A stretch of DNA of 64,000 nucleotides from Dillenia suffruticosa. Its lineage: Eukaryota > Streptophyta > Magnoliopsida > Dilleniales > Dilleniaceae. Under the pieces are notes generated by a model. It searched no databases. It saw nothing but the letters and a program-made list of their open reading frames with translations, and was not told the origin of the DNA. The stretch is taken from positions 9,315,001-9,379,000 of the forward strand of contig JAVTVX010000027.1 in the NCBI GenBank assembly GCA_033439265.1. The letters are read 5' to 3'. This document shows, piece after piece, positions 1 through 12,741 of this stretch. Position 1 is the stretch's first letter. Every line of letters starts with the position of its first letter. Made by a program: the position numbers and the translations under genes.

Positions 1-1421
1 TCCTACATGATGGTTAATAATGTTAAATCTAATTTCACAACCTTAGCATATGGGAGTTTGATAACTGACCTTCTAATAGAACACAAGATCAATCTAGATA
101 AGGAAGCAGCAACTCAAAGAATGTAATCAATATCTCTACCCTGAACAAGGCAAGTTGGGAACTTAAAAATGGAGAATAGAAGAAGAAAGAAGAAAAGAAA
201 AGGAAGGTAGAAAAAATCAAGGCATTCACTACTGATCAGGAGATGGATAGACTGCTGAAGGTAGTTAGCTGCATTAATGAACCCAAGGTGGGTGAAGAAT
301 TAACCTTTGAAATGATGGGGATGCTCTAGTTAGATTCACTGCTTATGCTTTCTGTTTTCATATCTATCTTCACGAGAGAGTGCATGTCATAAAAGAACAA
401 AACACCAAGATCTTAAAGGCTATTAAAAAATTTGAAGGGAAGTTCACTGAAAACTCTAAGGAAAAAGGAAAAAGGGCTAGAGAAGAAGACAGCTCCAGTG
501 AAAGTAAAGAAGAACCAAGAATGAAAATGCCTAGAATTGTCTTCTCTCCCCCATCTTACCTTATGACTCAACCCTCAGACATTCCCTCATCTTCTAAACC
601 ATCAGAACCATCATCCTTTGCCCTTGTTGAGTAAGAACCTCTCTGTACCAACACCTTCTATTCCAACTGAATCTGCTCCCTCTATGTTCCTGCTTCATTC
701 TCTCAGGAAATTGTTTCTATTCCTGCTACTATTGCTGTTGAACCCACACTAGTAGATCCTTCAACAATAGTTCAAGAAATTGATGAAGAAATTGTTAAAC
801 AAGCCTCTGATATTGTTGAGTAGTATTAACTAGTACTTTATGGTGCTTGACCAATTGTTGATTAAATTATCTTGTTTGTTTTTGTGAACAATACTTTATT
901 TTTAAATGTCTAGTTTGTTTTGTAAACAATGCAAGACTTACTGATTTGCATTACTTTATCCTTGACTCAGCTACCTGATTGCTTTATTAAGGGGGAGTTT
1001 GATTTACCTTTCTCAATAGGTTTACATTAACCTTAATTTCGGATCTTTTTTTGCCCATTAAGTTTAATTTTGGGCCCCTTTCTGTTGATGACAAAAGGGG
1101 GAGACGATAGTGTTGTGCTATGCTATATATATACTTGCTATATGTATTGAGATGTACATATGCTGATTAAGGGAGTCAATGTGCCATATATATATTTGCT
1201 ATAGTGTTTTTTGCCATATATATACTTGCTATATGTGTTGAGATGTATATATGCTAATTATGGGAATCTATGTGTGTGTAGTTCCTAACACTTCATGTGC
1301 ATAGTCTGTGTGTTGTTCCGAACACTTCATCTACATAGGATGCAATATTTGAGGGGGAATTAATTTAATTTATCTTTAAAACCATATTAGGTATGTTTTG
1401 TCATCATCAAAAAGGGGAAAA
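1..1421 (+). mobile_element. 3' internal part of a gag-only-looking LTR retrotransposon (fossil)
   Basis: The clearest frame lies at 380-634: a Lys/Glu/Ser-rich tail with a basic-acidic stretch and a Ser/Pro-rich end. Its N-terminal side and the sequence from base 1 resemble the segment at 37.9-38.7 kb, including a shared 'YGS' context, so both belong to one element family. No protease, reverse transcriptase or integrase lies between this frame and the LTR. Two purine tracts (about 1094-1105 and 1410-1420) precede the LTR; the second, after TCATCATCAAAAA, looks like the polypurine tract. The TG start and this PPT resemble SIRE/Maximus-type copia elements, but the lineage is inferred. The gag-like frame might be the 'putative plant transposon protein' type. 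It is broken, with several lesions, and its 5' end lies outside the window. Confidence 0.55.
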
Positions 1422-3489
1422 TGTTGTACTTACATGTTTTGATGATAAGCAAAATAGTTTAAATTAGTAGGGCAATAATTAGAAAAACTTTGTGAAAAAA
1501 CCATATCAAAAGTAACCCTCTCGACAAATGATCCTAGAATAATACATGTTAGCCAACTAGATCATTTGTTAGTCAACTGGATTAAGAGAAAAGCAGAACA
1601 AAAATTGAATGTAGTCGACCATCGCATAAATTTTGTTGACTAAATAAGGCTTTAGAAACATAACTAGTTAACAAGATATGAAGGAGACTTCGACTAAAAC
1701 TCTTGAAAACTTAAGTACTCTAACAACCTAGTCAACTAAACCATACAAGCTGCTGACAGGACTTTTGAACACTTAAAAGCCCACCTTTGGTCATTAAAGA
1801 CAGTCAACTAAATGTCCTAGAAAAGTCGACTAAATTTGTCAAGACTTGAAAGAAAATATAGTCGACAGAACTAAAGCCTTAGTTGATTATTATGACAGAA
1901 ATTTGCTAAATAGTCAACCAACACATCAGTTTAGTCGACTAAATCTGACAATCGACATAGCCTTGAACTTAGTCTACTAGCTCATTTGTTATACACACTC
2001 CATTCGACAAAATTACTAAAGTAGTCGAACATCGCATAAATTTTGTTGACTAAATTAGGCTTGAAAAACATAACTAGTCGACTAGATACGAAGGAGACTT
2101 CAACTAAAACTCTCGAAAACTTAAGTACTCTGACAACCTAGTCAACTAAACCATACGAGCTATTGATAAGACTTTTGAACACTTAGAAAGCCCGCCTTTG
2201 GTCATTAAAGATACTCAACTAAATGCCCTAGAAAAGTCAACTAAATTTGTCAATATTTGAAAGAAAATATAGTCAACAAAACTAAAGCCTCATCGACTAC
2301 TATGACAACAATTTGATAAATAGTCGACCTACACATTAGTTTAGTCAACTAAATCTGATAGTTGATGTAGCATTGAACTTAGTTTGCCATCATATTTGTT
2401 ATACACACTCCAGTCAACAAAATTATTGTCCTACTCGACTAAAAAGACCAACTTAGTTGACATTCAATTAAAAATAGTCTGTTAAGCATGATTCTCAAGA
2501 AAATCCTTCAACTAATTCTCTGGATCTTTCAACTATATAAGAAATTTAGTCGACACATATGAAATTCTAGTATGCACATAACAAGCCAACTAAGATAGTA
2601 GAATTTTCAACCAAGTATAACAATAGTCGACTAACGCAACAAAGTAGTTGACTAAGTACATCTAAACTCAGACAAATAAAGTACTTTCAAAAAGATTTAG
2701 TCGACTATGATTAAATACCAGGTGACTAACCATTTGCAGAAACATACTAATAGTCAACTAGGTATAACAAGTTGTCGACACCATAGGATCAAAATTTGAA
2801 ATTCAAATTTGATAGTCGAGAGAATGGTAATATTAGTCAATACATTGCTTCTAACGTTTATTTTTGTAGAAAAGCAAACAAACGGTTGAAACATTAATGG
2901 TTCAATAATGGCCAATGTTCGAAAGTTCAACAACCATAACGGATCAATTGTTCAGAACAGTGAATGAGGTTATAAAAACCACAATAGATTTTCAAAAAAA
3001 AGACTAACAAAGCAAAAAAATCTGATCCAAAAAATGAATACTATTCTCTGAACATCCTTTGATCTGAACCCTGAGAAACATTTTGTGATCTATATACTTG
3101 GTACCAACTCAAAATCAGACTACTTAGGGTCATTGTTTTTATTTTCTCTTGAACTTTAGTCATTGTAATTAGACAAAGAGAATAGTTGTCCCTTTGCTGT
3201 GTGTACTCTATTGCACGTGCATAGTGTAAGTCTTGAAGAGTTAAGACTGTAAAGGTGTAACTAGAACATGCAAATCTAGTTAGTTATATTATCTGAATAA
3301 AATAGTGAAAGTCCAAGAGGTTGTTTGGGAGTGGACGTATACTAATTGAATGGAACCACTATAAACTCTTGTGTCTCTCTTTTACTTATTCTTTTCTTCC
3401 TTTGTCTTGCCTTGTAAATTCCATTTAACCCCAGAAATTGCAAAATAGCCAAACAACCTATTCAAACTCCCCTTCTAAGTTGTTTTGCA
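1422..3489 (+). repeat. 3' LTR (about 2.07 kb) packed with GTCGAC-like motifs
   Basis: The LTR starts TGTTGTACTTACATG directly after a purine tract and ends near ...TTGTTTTGCA, where recognisable minus-strand Ty3/gypsy sequence begins. Several dozen copies of GTCGAC and its CpG-decay forms GTCAAC and GTTGAC are scattered through 1500-2850. A block of about 410 bp is tandemly duplicated (about 1611-2020 and 2021-2430). A possible promoter-to-leader part lies near 2960-3480. The matching 5' LTR is not in the window, so the target duplication cannot be tested. Confidence 0.55.
1611..2430 (+). repeat. Tandem duplication, two units of about 410 bp, inside the LTR
   Basis: GTAGTCGACCATCGCATAAA at 1611 recurs as GTAGTCGAACATCGCATAAA at 2021, and similarity continues in register to ATACACACTCCA at about 1991 and 2401. 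The units differ at scattered positions, many of them C/T or G/A at CpG sites, so the duplication is not recent. Confidence 0.85.
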
Positions 3490-4995
3490 ATGTGTTCATT
3501 AAAGTTTTTAGATGCTAAAAAGCCTTTTCTATCGCTTCACTCTAGTAGAATTGGTCTTTCTTAAGCAAGTCATTTAGAGGTTTGGTTATGAGGCCATAAT
3601 TTTTGATAAATCGCATGTACTAACCTATCGACCCAGGAAGCCTTTAAGAGCCTTAACAGAAGAAGGAATTGGTAATGAGGTGATGCAATTTGTTTTCTGG
3701 GGTCCATATTAACCCTTATATCAGTTACTATGTGGCCTAAGTACTCCGTTTAATTTTGTGCAAACGAGCATTTGGATATCTTGGCAACATGTTGGTTTTG
3801 TTTCAGCAGTAGAAAAACTTCCATTAGATGCTGAACAAGTGTGTAGAGGTTAGGACTATATACTAGGATGTCATCAAAGAAGACCGATACAAATTTTCTA
3901 AAGTAAGGCTAAAAAATATGATTCATGAGAGACTAAAATGTTGTAGGTGTATTAGTCGAACTAAAAGACATTACCAAGAACTCAAAATAGCCCTGATGAG
4001 TTTGAAAAGCAGTCTTATGCACATCTTGAGGTTTTACCCTTATTTAGTGATACTCAGCCCTTAGATCAATCTTAGAAAACAGTTTAGATCCATAGAGTTT
4101 ATCTAGTAATTCATCAATATTTGGAATTGGGTATCTATCCTTAATAGTCAAGTTATTAAGTTGTGTATAGTCTACACATAACCTCCATGTACTATCCTTC
4201 TTTTTAATCAACAGAACAGATGATGCAAAAGGACCCATGATGTGTCTAGCAATGCCTTGGCTCAACATTTCCTATACCTGCTTCTCAATTTCAGCCTTCT
4301 ATGAGTATGGGTATATGTATGCCCTTAATTTGAAGGGTTGTGCATCAGGTTTAAGGGGTATAAAATGGTTTTGGGATCTTGCTAGAGATAAAGAAATAGG
4401 TTGTGCAAAAATCCTCCTCAAATTGTCTAAGTAATGCAATGATAGGTTTAGGAATATGTTCTAAGCTGTTTTCTGGATTCATGGATAATGTATTACAGCC
4501 GTGTAATTGTTACTCCCTAAATTTTCTAGCGTTTTTTCCGTGAACCAATTTTATTTTAGAGTAATCTATCTATCCTACCAATACCACCTCTCCTTCCTCT
4601 CTTGTTAATTTAATATATAGCTGTTTAAAATCAAAAGTTATGGGACTAAAATTGTTCATCAAGTCTGCTCCCAAAATAATATCTCATTTATCTAAACTGA
4701 TGACTCTTAAGTCAAATGCAAAATCATAACCTTGTATACTCCATCTAACACTTCTGCCCTTGGCTTGACTAGTTACTTGACTGCCATCTACAAGTATGGC
4801 ATATAAGGATTCAACATGTTCTGTATGCATTTTAAGTCCTACTATCAGGTTTTGGCTAATGAAACTTTTGGAACTCCTTGTGTCTACTAAAATTGCCACA
4901 ACTAATCCATATAATGCTCCTTTTCGATTAAGAAAACTAGTGAGGGCACAAATAGGAGTCAAGCCTTGCAATGTTACCCTCATCATGGTCACTTT
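3490..4995 (-). mobile_element. Ty3/gypsy (Reina-like) fragment, protease to RNase H start (fossil)
   Basis: On the minus strand a retropepsin-like segment (4992-4684) precedes a reverse transcriptase N-terminal segment (4268-4044) with the chromovirus-type words 'KKKDSTWRLCVDY' and 'YPIPNIDELLDKL'. Later RT and RNase H-like sequence runs to about 3500. The fragment abuts the LTR at 3489 on one side and the opposite-strand fragment at about 5000 on the other. It is broken, with many lesions and no LTR of its own. Reina is my best lineage guess, from the motif wording and the short LTRs of its relatives here. Confidence 0.75.
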
Positions 4996-7141
4996 AAGTT
5001 CCTTGTCATGCCCTTTGACTTAACCATGTTCCAGCCACTTTTCAAATCCTGATGAATTAGAAATTTTTGTTATAATTTTCTTTGATGATATTCTAATTTA
5101 TAGTCGTGATCCTTCCACCCATGATTAGGAGCTTAAAATGGTCTTTGCTATACTAAGGCAGCATACAATTGTTTGCAAAACTTTCAAAATGTATTTTCAC
5201 ATAATCACAAGTAGAATATTTGGGGGCATGTAGTTACTAGCATATGAGTAAAAATAGATCCTCGGAAAATACAATGCATAATTTCTTGACTTATTCCTAC
5301 TTTTTTCAAGGTTTTGGGAGGTTTCTTGGTTTTGACCAGGCATTATAGAAGATTTGTCAAAAACTATAGAGTTATAACAAGACCTCTAAATGACTTTCTC
5401 AAGAAAGACAACTTCCAATGGCATGAGGAGGCAGAACAAGCTTTCAAAGATCTTAAACTTGTAATAAGCATAGCACCAATAATGACACTTCTTGACCTCT
5501 TCAAACCTTTTGTGGTGGAAACTGACGCATACTTTCTAGGTTGGGTGCAGTATTAATGCAATAGGGACTCCCAATTATATATGTAAGTAAAGCTTTGGGA
5601 CATAGGAGTAAGGGGCCGTCTATGTATAAGAAGGAATTATTAGTAATAATGATGGTAGTAATCAAATGGAAACATTACTTGATAGGATAATACTTCATTA
5701 TAAGGACCAACCACCAGAGTTTGAATATTTGTTAGAATAGAAATTAACCAGTTCATTGAACATAAGTGGTTTACAAAGTTGCTAGGATTGGATTATGAAA
5801 TTCAATACAAAAGAAGAAATCGAAAATAGAGTAACTGATGCCCTTTCCATAAGGAAATTTGAAGATGAGGAGCAGAAGGAGCATACAGTATTGGCTATCT
5901 TTGTATGCAGCCTCAATGGATGTTGAGATCCAAATGAAGAATGTCAAGCTTTGATAGCTCAGCTAACTTTATAGCCTGATTGCAAACTTGATTTCCAACT
6001 TCAAGATGGACTTATGAAGAACAAGAAGAAGAACTTTATTGACTGTGGCTCTCAACTCAGAGAAAAGATACTTCAACATATGCACAGCTTGGGTATAGGG
6101 GGTTATTGTAGGCAACATGTTACTTTGTAGAGAGTAAAATCTACATTCTATTGGCCTTCCATGAAATCAACTATGACTAAATTTGTACAAGAATGCAATG
6201 TCTGCCAGAGGAACAAGCATGAAAATGTTCATTTTCAAGGGCTACTGCAATCGCTTCTTATCCCTTCTCGAGTTTGGTCTCAAATTAATATGGATTTCAT
6301 TGAAGATTTACCAGACTCTCAAGGCTATAATACTATCTTGGTAGTCATAGATAAACTCACCAAATTTGGACATTATATGGCCTTACAGCATCTTTACTCT
6401 GCAACAAAGGTAACTCAATTGTTTGTGGACAACATCTTCAAAATGCAAGGATTACCAAACTCAATTTTTTATAATAGGAATAAGGTGTTCACTAGTCTAT
6501 GCCGACAAGAGTTGTTTAGATTGGTTGATACCCAATTAAAATTTGGTACCCCATATCATCCTCAAATAGATGGACCAATGAACAACTTAATTAGTGCTTA
6601 GAGTGTTATCTTAGATGTATAACTTTGGATAGGCTTCGATTATGGCTGCAATGGCTAAGTTTGGCTGAATGGTGGTTTATCACCAATTTTCATAATAGCA
6701 TTCAAATTGCTTCTTTTGAGGCATTATATGAGGATCAATTGAGTCAAATTCCTCTCGGGCCTTATTTGGATAAAGTCACTCATGCTACTGGGATTTCATT
6801 ATAGGCAGACAAGCCATGCTGTAGATTCTACATGATCATCTAGCCAAAGCATAGTTTAGTATTTCATCCTTGAGGACAAGGAAGCTTTAAAGGGAAGGGT
6901 GTTGTAATAGTTAGAGGTTAGTTAAGTCAGCTTAGTTAGCTAGGTGAGTGGTTAGAGAAACAATGTTTAGTATTAATTGTAAGCAAGTAATGAAGATCAT
7001 CACTCAGTTAGTTTCTTGAACAAATACTCTTTCTCCCTTACTTTATCTCTTCTCTTTCTTTACCATTTCGTTTACTTCTCCCACTATAGAAGCATTATCA
7101 GATTTCTCTCTACTTCCTTGCCTTTCTTTCTTTCTTCTCAA
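4996..7141 (+). mobile_element. Ty3/gypsy (Reina-like) fragment, RT to 3' LTR (fossil)
   Basis: The plus strand carries in order a reverse transcriptase part (LVMPF word near 5007, FDDI-type box near 5085), an RNase H start (5314-5556, 'FVVETDA'), and an integrase zinc finger and core (6161-6601, with 'CNVCQRNKH' and 'PYHPQIDG'). A purine tract leads into a 3' LTR of about 240 bp (6900-7141, starting TGTTGTAATAG). It is broken by multiple lesions. It faces the next element tail to tail, and the two are similar from the RT LVMPF word to the LTR end. Confidence 0.75.
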
Positions 7142-10100
7142 CCCAGTTTAGGAAGTGAGAAAGAATAGAGTTAGGGAAGAATACAGAAGTTGCATAAAGC
7201 TTTCATTTTTAGAGAAGTAAATGAAAAATAGAGAGAGAAGGGAGAAAAAGACAAAGGAGGAGAGAGAGAGAGAGAAGTCTAATAAAGCTTCTACAGTGGG
7301 AGAAGTAAACCAAAAGGTAGTACGGAAGGGAGAAAAAGATAAAGGAGGAGAAAGAGAGTGTGTGTGTGCCTGTATTTAGGAAACTAACTAAGTAATGATC
7401 TTCATTACTTCCCTTGCTTATATTTAATCTTGAACATTGTTTCTCTAACCGCTCACCTAACTAACTGAGCTAGCTTAACTAACCATTAACATTTATAATA
7501 CCCCTCTCTTAAAGGCTTCCTTATTCTCAATGATGAAATGCTAGAAACTGTGTTTTGATGAAATTCATGTCTTCCCATGTTGATTCCTTTAGACTGAGAT
7601 TCACCCACTTGATTAACACTCTAGTGACTTTTTTGTTATCCCTAAAAATTGCTCACCTTTTGAGCATTGCCTCAGGTTCCACTATAGCTTGTTTATCTGA
7701 TCCTAACAAAGGTAGAGTTGGCATAATTACCTAGTGGTAGTTGGGTTCTATAAGCTACTCGGCCAACTCTAACCACCACTGGAAAAAGTCTATAGAACTT
7801 GAAAGATAGCTTGAGTTGTCTTCTAAGCCCTATATACATCTGCCAGTAAGACTACAACTTTAGTAGAACAAATCACCTATATTAAACTCTCTCTCGAAAT
7901 GATTATGATAAGCATACATCTTCATTATGTATGAACATTAGCCAAATGATTATGTAGAATTTGCAATGTGGCCTGTCCACTTCTAATGACATCCCCAGCA
8001 GCAAGAGTGACCCTATCCAAATAAGGACCGATAGAAATTTCCCTTGGTTGATACCCATATAATGCCTCAAAGGAATTATTTGAATGCTGCTATGTAAATT
8101 AGTGTTATACCACCATTCAATCAAACTTAGTCATTGCAGCCATAATCTAGGCTTATCTGACATCATATATCTAAGATAATACCTTAAGTACTAATTAAGT
8201 AGTTCACTTTGTCTACCTATCAAAGAATGATAGGTGTTGTTGAGTTTCAATTGGGTACCAACTAGCCTAAACAACTTATGTTAGAATAGACTAGTGAACT
8301 CCTTATCTTTATTAGAAATAATGGAATCTAGTAATCCATTCAAATTGAAAATGTTGTTCACAAACAATTGAGCTACTTTTACCTTAGGATGTTGTAAAAT
8401 CATAAAATGTCCAAATTTGGTAAGTCTATGAAGTCTCATTATTGGTGTTGTACTCATTGCTAATTTAAGTTGTTTGAAAACTTGTTCTGCCAACTCATTC
8501 CATTGGAAATTGTCTTTTTTGAGAAGATCATTTTGAAGTCTTGTTATAATTTTATAGGTTTTGACAGATTTTCTATAATACTAGTCAAACCCAAGGAACC
8601 TCTCAAAACCTTAACAGAAGTAGGAAGTAACCAAGAAACGATGCATTCTAATTTTTAAGGATCTATTTTCACTCCCATGCTAGTAAATACATGCCACAAT
8701 TATTCTACTTATGGTTATGCAAAAATACATTTTGAAAGTTTTGCAAACAACTTATGCTGCCTTAGTATAGCAAAGACCATCTTAAGGTCCTAAACATGGG
8801 GGACAGATCAAGACTATAAGTCAAAATGTCATCAAAGAATATTAGAATAAATTTCCTAGGGTGTGATTGGGATATGTGTTTCAACAGGGATCAAAAAATG
8901 GTTGGAGCATTGGTTAAGCCAAAGGGCATGACAAGGAACTCAAAGTGATCATGATGAGTTTGAAAAGCTATTTTGGCAACATTATAAGGCTTGACTCTTA
9001 TCTGATGATAGTCTACTCTCAGGTCTATCTTGGAAAACACTTTGGAACCAAATAACTTATCCAAAAGCTCATCTATGTTAGGAATTGGGTACTTGTATTT
9101 AATGATCAGATTATTCGGTTGCCTATAGTTTGCCAAGTGTTACCATTCTTTTTAACCAACAAGACCGGAGAAGTAAATGGACTAGTGCTAGGTTTGAATA
9201 TACCACCACTCAACATCTCATGGTCTTGTCTTTTATTTATGCCTTTTGGAAATGAGAATATCTGTAGGGTTTGAGTTTGAATGGTTGATCTTCTAGCTTC
9301 AATAGAATTGAATGGTCATGTGTTCTTTCAAGTAAAAGGGTAATAGGGGTAGGAAAAAAACATTTTCAAACTATTTTAATACTACAAAAATAATTTCTAG
9401 CACCCGCATGACAGTGCAGTTTATGTCAATATCAAATGCAGCATAAGTTTGCAATTGTTGTCTAAACCTTTTGGTGTCTTCCCCCTGACTAACTTCATTA
9501 CCAGATCTTCAGTCCTTTTCTCTAAAATTATTTCACCGTCATCATGGAAATATCTAACTTGCAATTGCTTGAAATTAAATATAATTGGGCTAAAGTTGTA
9601 CATCGAGTCCGCTCCTAAGATTATATCCCATCTTACAAAATATATTACTGTAAAATCAAATGAAAAGGTATACCCTTGCATAACCCATTTTACATTCTTA
9701 ATTTTAGTGAAGTTAGTAATTTTACTACCATCAACAATCTCTACTTGTAGAGAATTTGTTGGTTCAACATGCATTTTTAATTCTTTTGCCAACCTTTGAT
9801 GTAAGAAGCTATTGTCAATTCTTGTGTCAACTACAATAATTACAGTCACCCTATGCAATGATCCCTATAATGCTATGGTTTTCTTATTTAGGGAGCTAGA
9901 AAGTGCACATAAGAAGACTTTGACGATCTTTTCAGAAGTAGCATTATTTCCATGCTCTTCCTATCCTCTGTCTACTGGCTCCAACTCATCACCTTCTTTT
10001 GCTGCTAGGATCAACTCATCACCATCTTTTGTTGCTAGGATCAAGTTTGTTAAACTCCTCAACTTTATCCTGCAATTTTGTGGGTTCAAATCTTTGGCAT

Positions 10101-10882
10101 ACTAATGTGAAGAATTCTTCCCTATCCACATTTTTCTTTATCAACTTCAAATCTTAGTAGCAAATCTTTACTCTTCTATCCAAATACATTTCCACTATAT
10201 CAACACATCAATGACTTGGTATCTGATTTTCCTTGGTGATCACCTAAAATTCAATCTTTGAAAGGTTTGGCAAGAAACTGTAGGCAACAAGGTCTTTCCA
10301 TGGTAACTGAGATTTTCCTTCTATCCTCAACCTTTTATCATTTGGACCAAGTAAAAGAAGAGATTTAGGGGTTCTTTCAATACCCTATTCCTTATTCTTG
10401 TCTTGACTTATCATTTTCAAGGAAATGTCAAATCTTACATCTATATTATTCATAAAAGCTTCCATCTTCCGAGATGCTTGATCATCTTCCATTTTAATTG
10501 AAAATGAGTTTTTTTTTTTTATCTCAACTGTCATTTCTTGCATTCATGCTTTCTGCTTTTTTACTAGTTCTTCTATGGCTTGATGCTTAGTTTCTTCCGC
10601 CTTTTGTACGCTATTTGTTAAGAATTGGAGGCTCTGATATCACTTTATAACAGTCTAACTCAGGAAGAGAGAAAAAAGAGAGGTAGGGAAAAAAGAGAGA
10701 AGTAAGTGAAAAGGTGGAGAGAGGAGAAAAAGACACGACAGAGCCAGAGCCGGGGAGAGAAAGTGTTTCGAAAACTAAAGGAATGGTGATTTTCATTATG
10801 TGTCTTGCTTACATTTGATAATAAATATTGTTTCTTTGACCACTGACCTAACTAAGCTGACTTAACTAGTGTCTAATTGATA
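7142..10882 (-). mobile_element. Ty3/gypsy (Reina-like) element with both LTRs, minus strand (fossil)
   Basis: Read on the minus strand: a 5' LTR (about 10882-10645), a primer site complementary to initiator tRNA-Met (TATCAGAGCC, near 10640-10630), a gag-like region to about 9900, a protease segment (9858-9421), an RT N-terminal segment (9136-8891, 'YPIPNIDELLDKLFGSK'), RNase H/integrase traces (8493-7903) and a 3' LTR (about 7500-7142). At 3.7 kb it is shorter than an intact member of about 5 kb, and it is broken with many lesions. The two LTRs are strongly diverged, which implies an old insertion. The 5' LTR abuts the NIPA gene's upstream region. Confidence 0.75.
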
Positions 10883-11350
10883 GATTTGGGTTCGATTGGG
10901 TCGAGGTTCGGATCGGGTTAAAATAACTATGTTCTTATTTTTTGATAATATAATAAATAAGTTCTAAAGCATAATAATAATTAATTTATAATTGAAGAAA
11001 AAAATTATGTGTAAATACAAAGAACAATAGATTTCGTCGTTGTGGACTGACAGGTGGGGGAATTACGTCTCCCGTTCCTTCCTGGCTCTCTCTCTCCTCC
11101 GTCCGGCTCCATTCAGAAAGAGGGAGAAGAGAGAGAACTGAGAAACTCTCGTTTTCCTAACCGGGCCAAACTTCGACATTAACACAATCCACCAAAATCC
11201 AAAATAATAATAATAATAATAATAATCTAGGGTTTCCAATCCAATCATCATCAGTGATATCTTCTTTGGCTGTCAACACGCAGAAGCAGATGAGATGAGT
11301 TTGCAGAGCGAATAAATAGAAGATGCAAGCCAGTTGTATTCATATTGATC
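10883..11350 (+). promoter_or_regulatory. Upstream region and probable leader of the NIPA gene
   Basis: This is AT-rich sequence, then a CT-rich patch (about 11078-11160) and an (AAT)n run (about 11202-11225) just before the coding start. Three ATGs precede the main start. 11290 gives a two-codon frame, 11295-11315 a six-codon frame, and 11323-11364 a 13-codon frame that overlaps the main ATG in another frame. Whether they are transcribed is unknown. The region begins at the end of a gypsy LTR. Confidence 0.4.
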
Positions 11351-12709
11351 ATGTTCTCCGATAATTTGAAAGGGTTCATATTGGCAGTCGTGTCTAGCAT
11401 CTTCATTGGATCCAGCTTCATCATCAAGAAGAAAGGCCTCAAGCGTGCTGGCGCATCTGGCCCTCGCGCTAGTATTCTCTCTCTCTCCCCCTAATTTTGA
11501 TTTTGATTTTGATTTTTGGATCGAATTCGAGTGGGTTTCTTTCAAAACCCTAATTTTGTTTCTTTGATAGGTTCTGGTGGTTATGGCTATTTATTAGAGC
11601 CTCTTTGGTGGATCGGCATGGTCACCAGTATGTTGCTTCGATCTTGTTATCCTCAATTTTCAATTTCATTAGATTTATAAGTTCAGTTTGGTCAATTCTG
11701 TAATTAGGGTTTAGCAATTGTACGGATTTATTTAAGTCTTACTAGATTGTGTGTTACATTTTCTCATTCTGGATATTCTTTACGTAATATCTGACAAATT
11801 CGAATGCCTTTTTTTCTGGAATTATGGCAGTGATTGTTGGAGAAATAGCAAATTTTGTAGCTTATATCTTTGCACCTGCTGTGCTTGTAACACCTCTTGG
11901 TGCATTGAGTATCATTGTAAGGTAAAATCAGATGCCTGTACTGTGGAATTATAATTTTTTTTTCCTTCAAATTTGAAAATAATTGGTGCTGATCACATGT
12001 CATTTTGAATAAAAATTGATAGTGCTATTCTAGCACATTTTATGTTAAACGAGAAACTACGGAGAATGGGGATGTTAGGGTGTCTTTTATGTATTGTGGG
12101 CTCGGTCGTGATTGTTCTCCATGCCCCAGAAGAAGAATCTATAACTTCAGTAGAAGAGATTTGGGAATTGGCAACTCAACCTGGTAACTTGTGTTTCGAT
12201 CTTGGTTAACTTTGAGTATCTCTTTTTGTTGACATTCGCTTGACTGTTTATGTTTTAAACTATTCAGCATTTCTTTTATATACCGCCGCCGTTGTAGCTG
12301 TGAGCTTGGTGCTGATCTTATATTGTGCTCCTCGTTATGGCCAGACCAATATAATGGTCTATATTGGAATATGTTCTACAATTGGATCATTGACGGTAAA
12401 TAATATTCTCAATGTCAACTGCTCTTTGAAATGTTATTGAATTAAATATGTAGAGTGTAAGCACGTTAGTAGTACACACTTACATTGCTAGCATCACCAT
12501 GATACCTTGCTTTGATTTGCAGGTCATGAGTATAAAAGCCATTGGCATTGCCTTTAAACTCACATTGGAGGGAACAAATCAGCTTGTATACTTTCAGACA
12601 TGGGTTTTTATTATGGTGTCAGTCAGCTGTATCATTATTCAGTTAAATTATCTCAACATGGTGAGTGTAACTCGAATGCCACAAGTATTCTAGTTTAATA
12701 TTCGGCAGC

Positions 12710-12741
<32 letters not shown>

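Noticed and set aside
1500-2850. The repeated GTCGAC words looked at first like a CRISPR-like or satellite array
   Set aside because: The spacing is irregular, the repeats are six bases with variable flanks, and the stretch lies in an LTR of a plant genome. No cas-like genes are present.
9449-10105. Plus-strand frames of 97-116 codons
   Set aside because: They are antisense to the protease and gag region of the minus-strand gypsy element and have no domain of their own.
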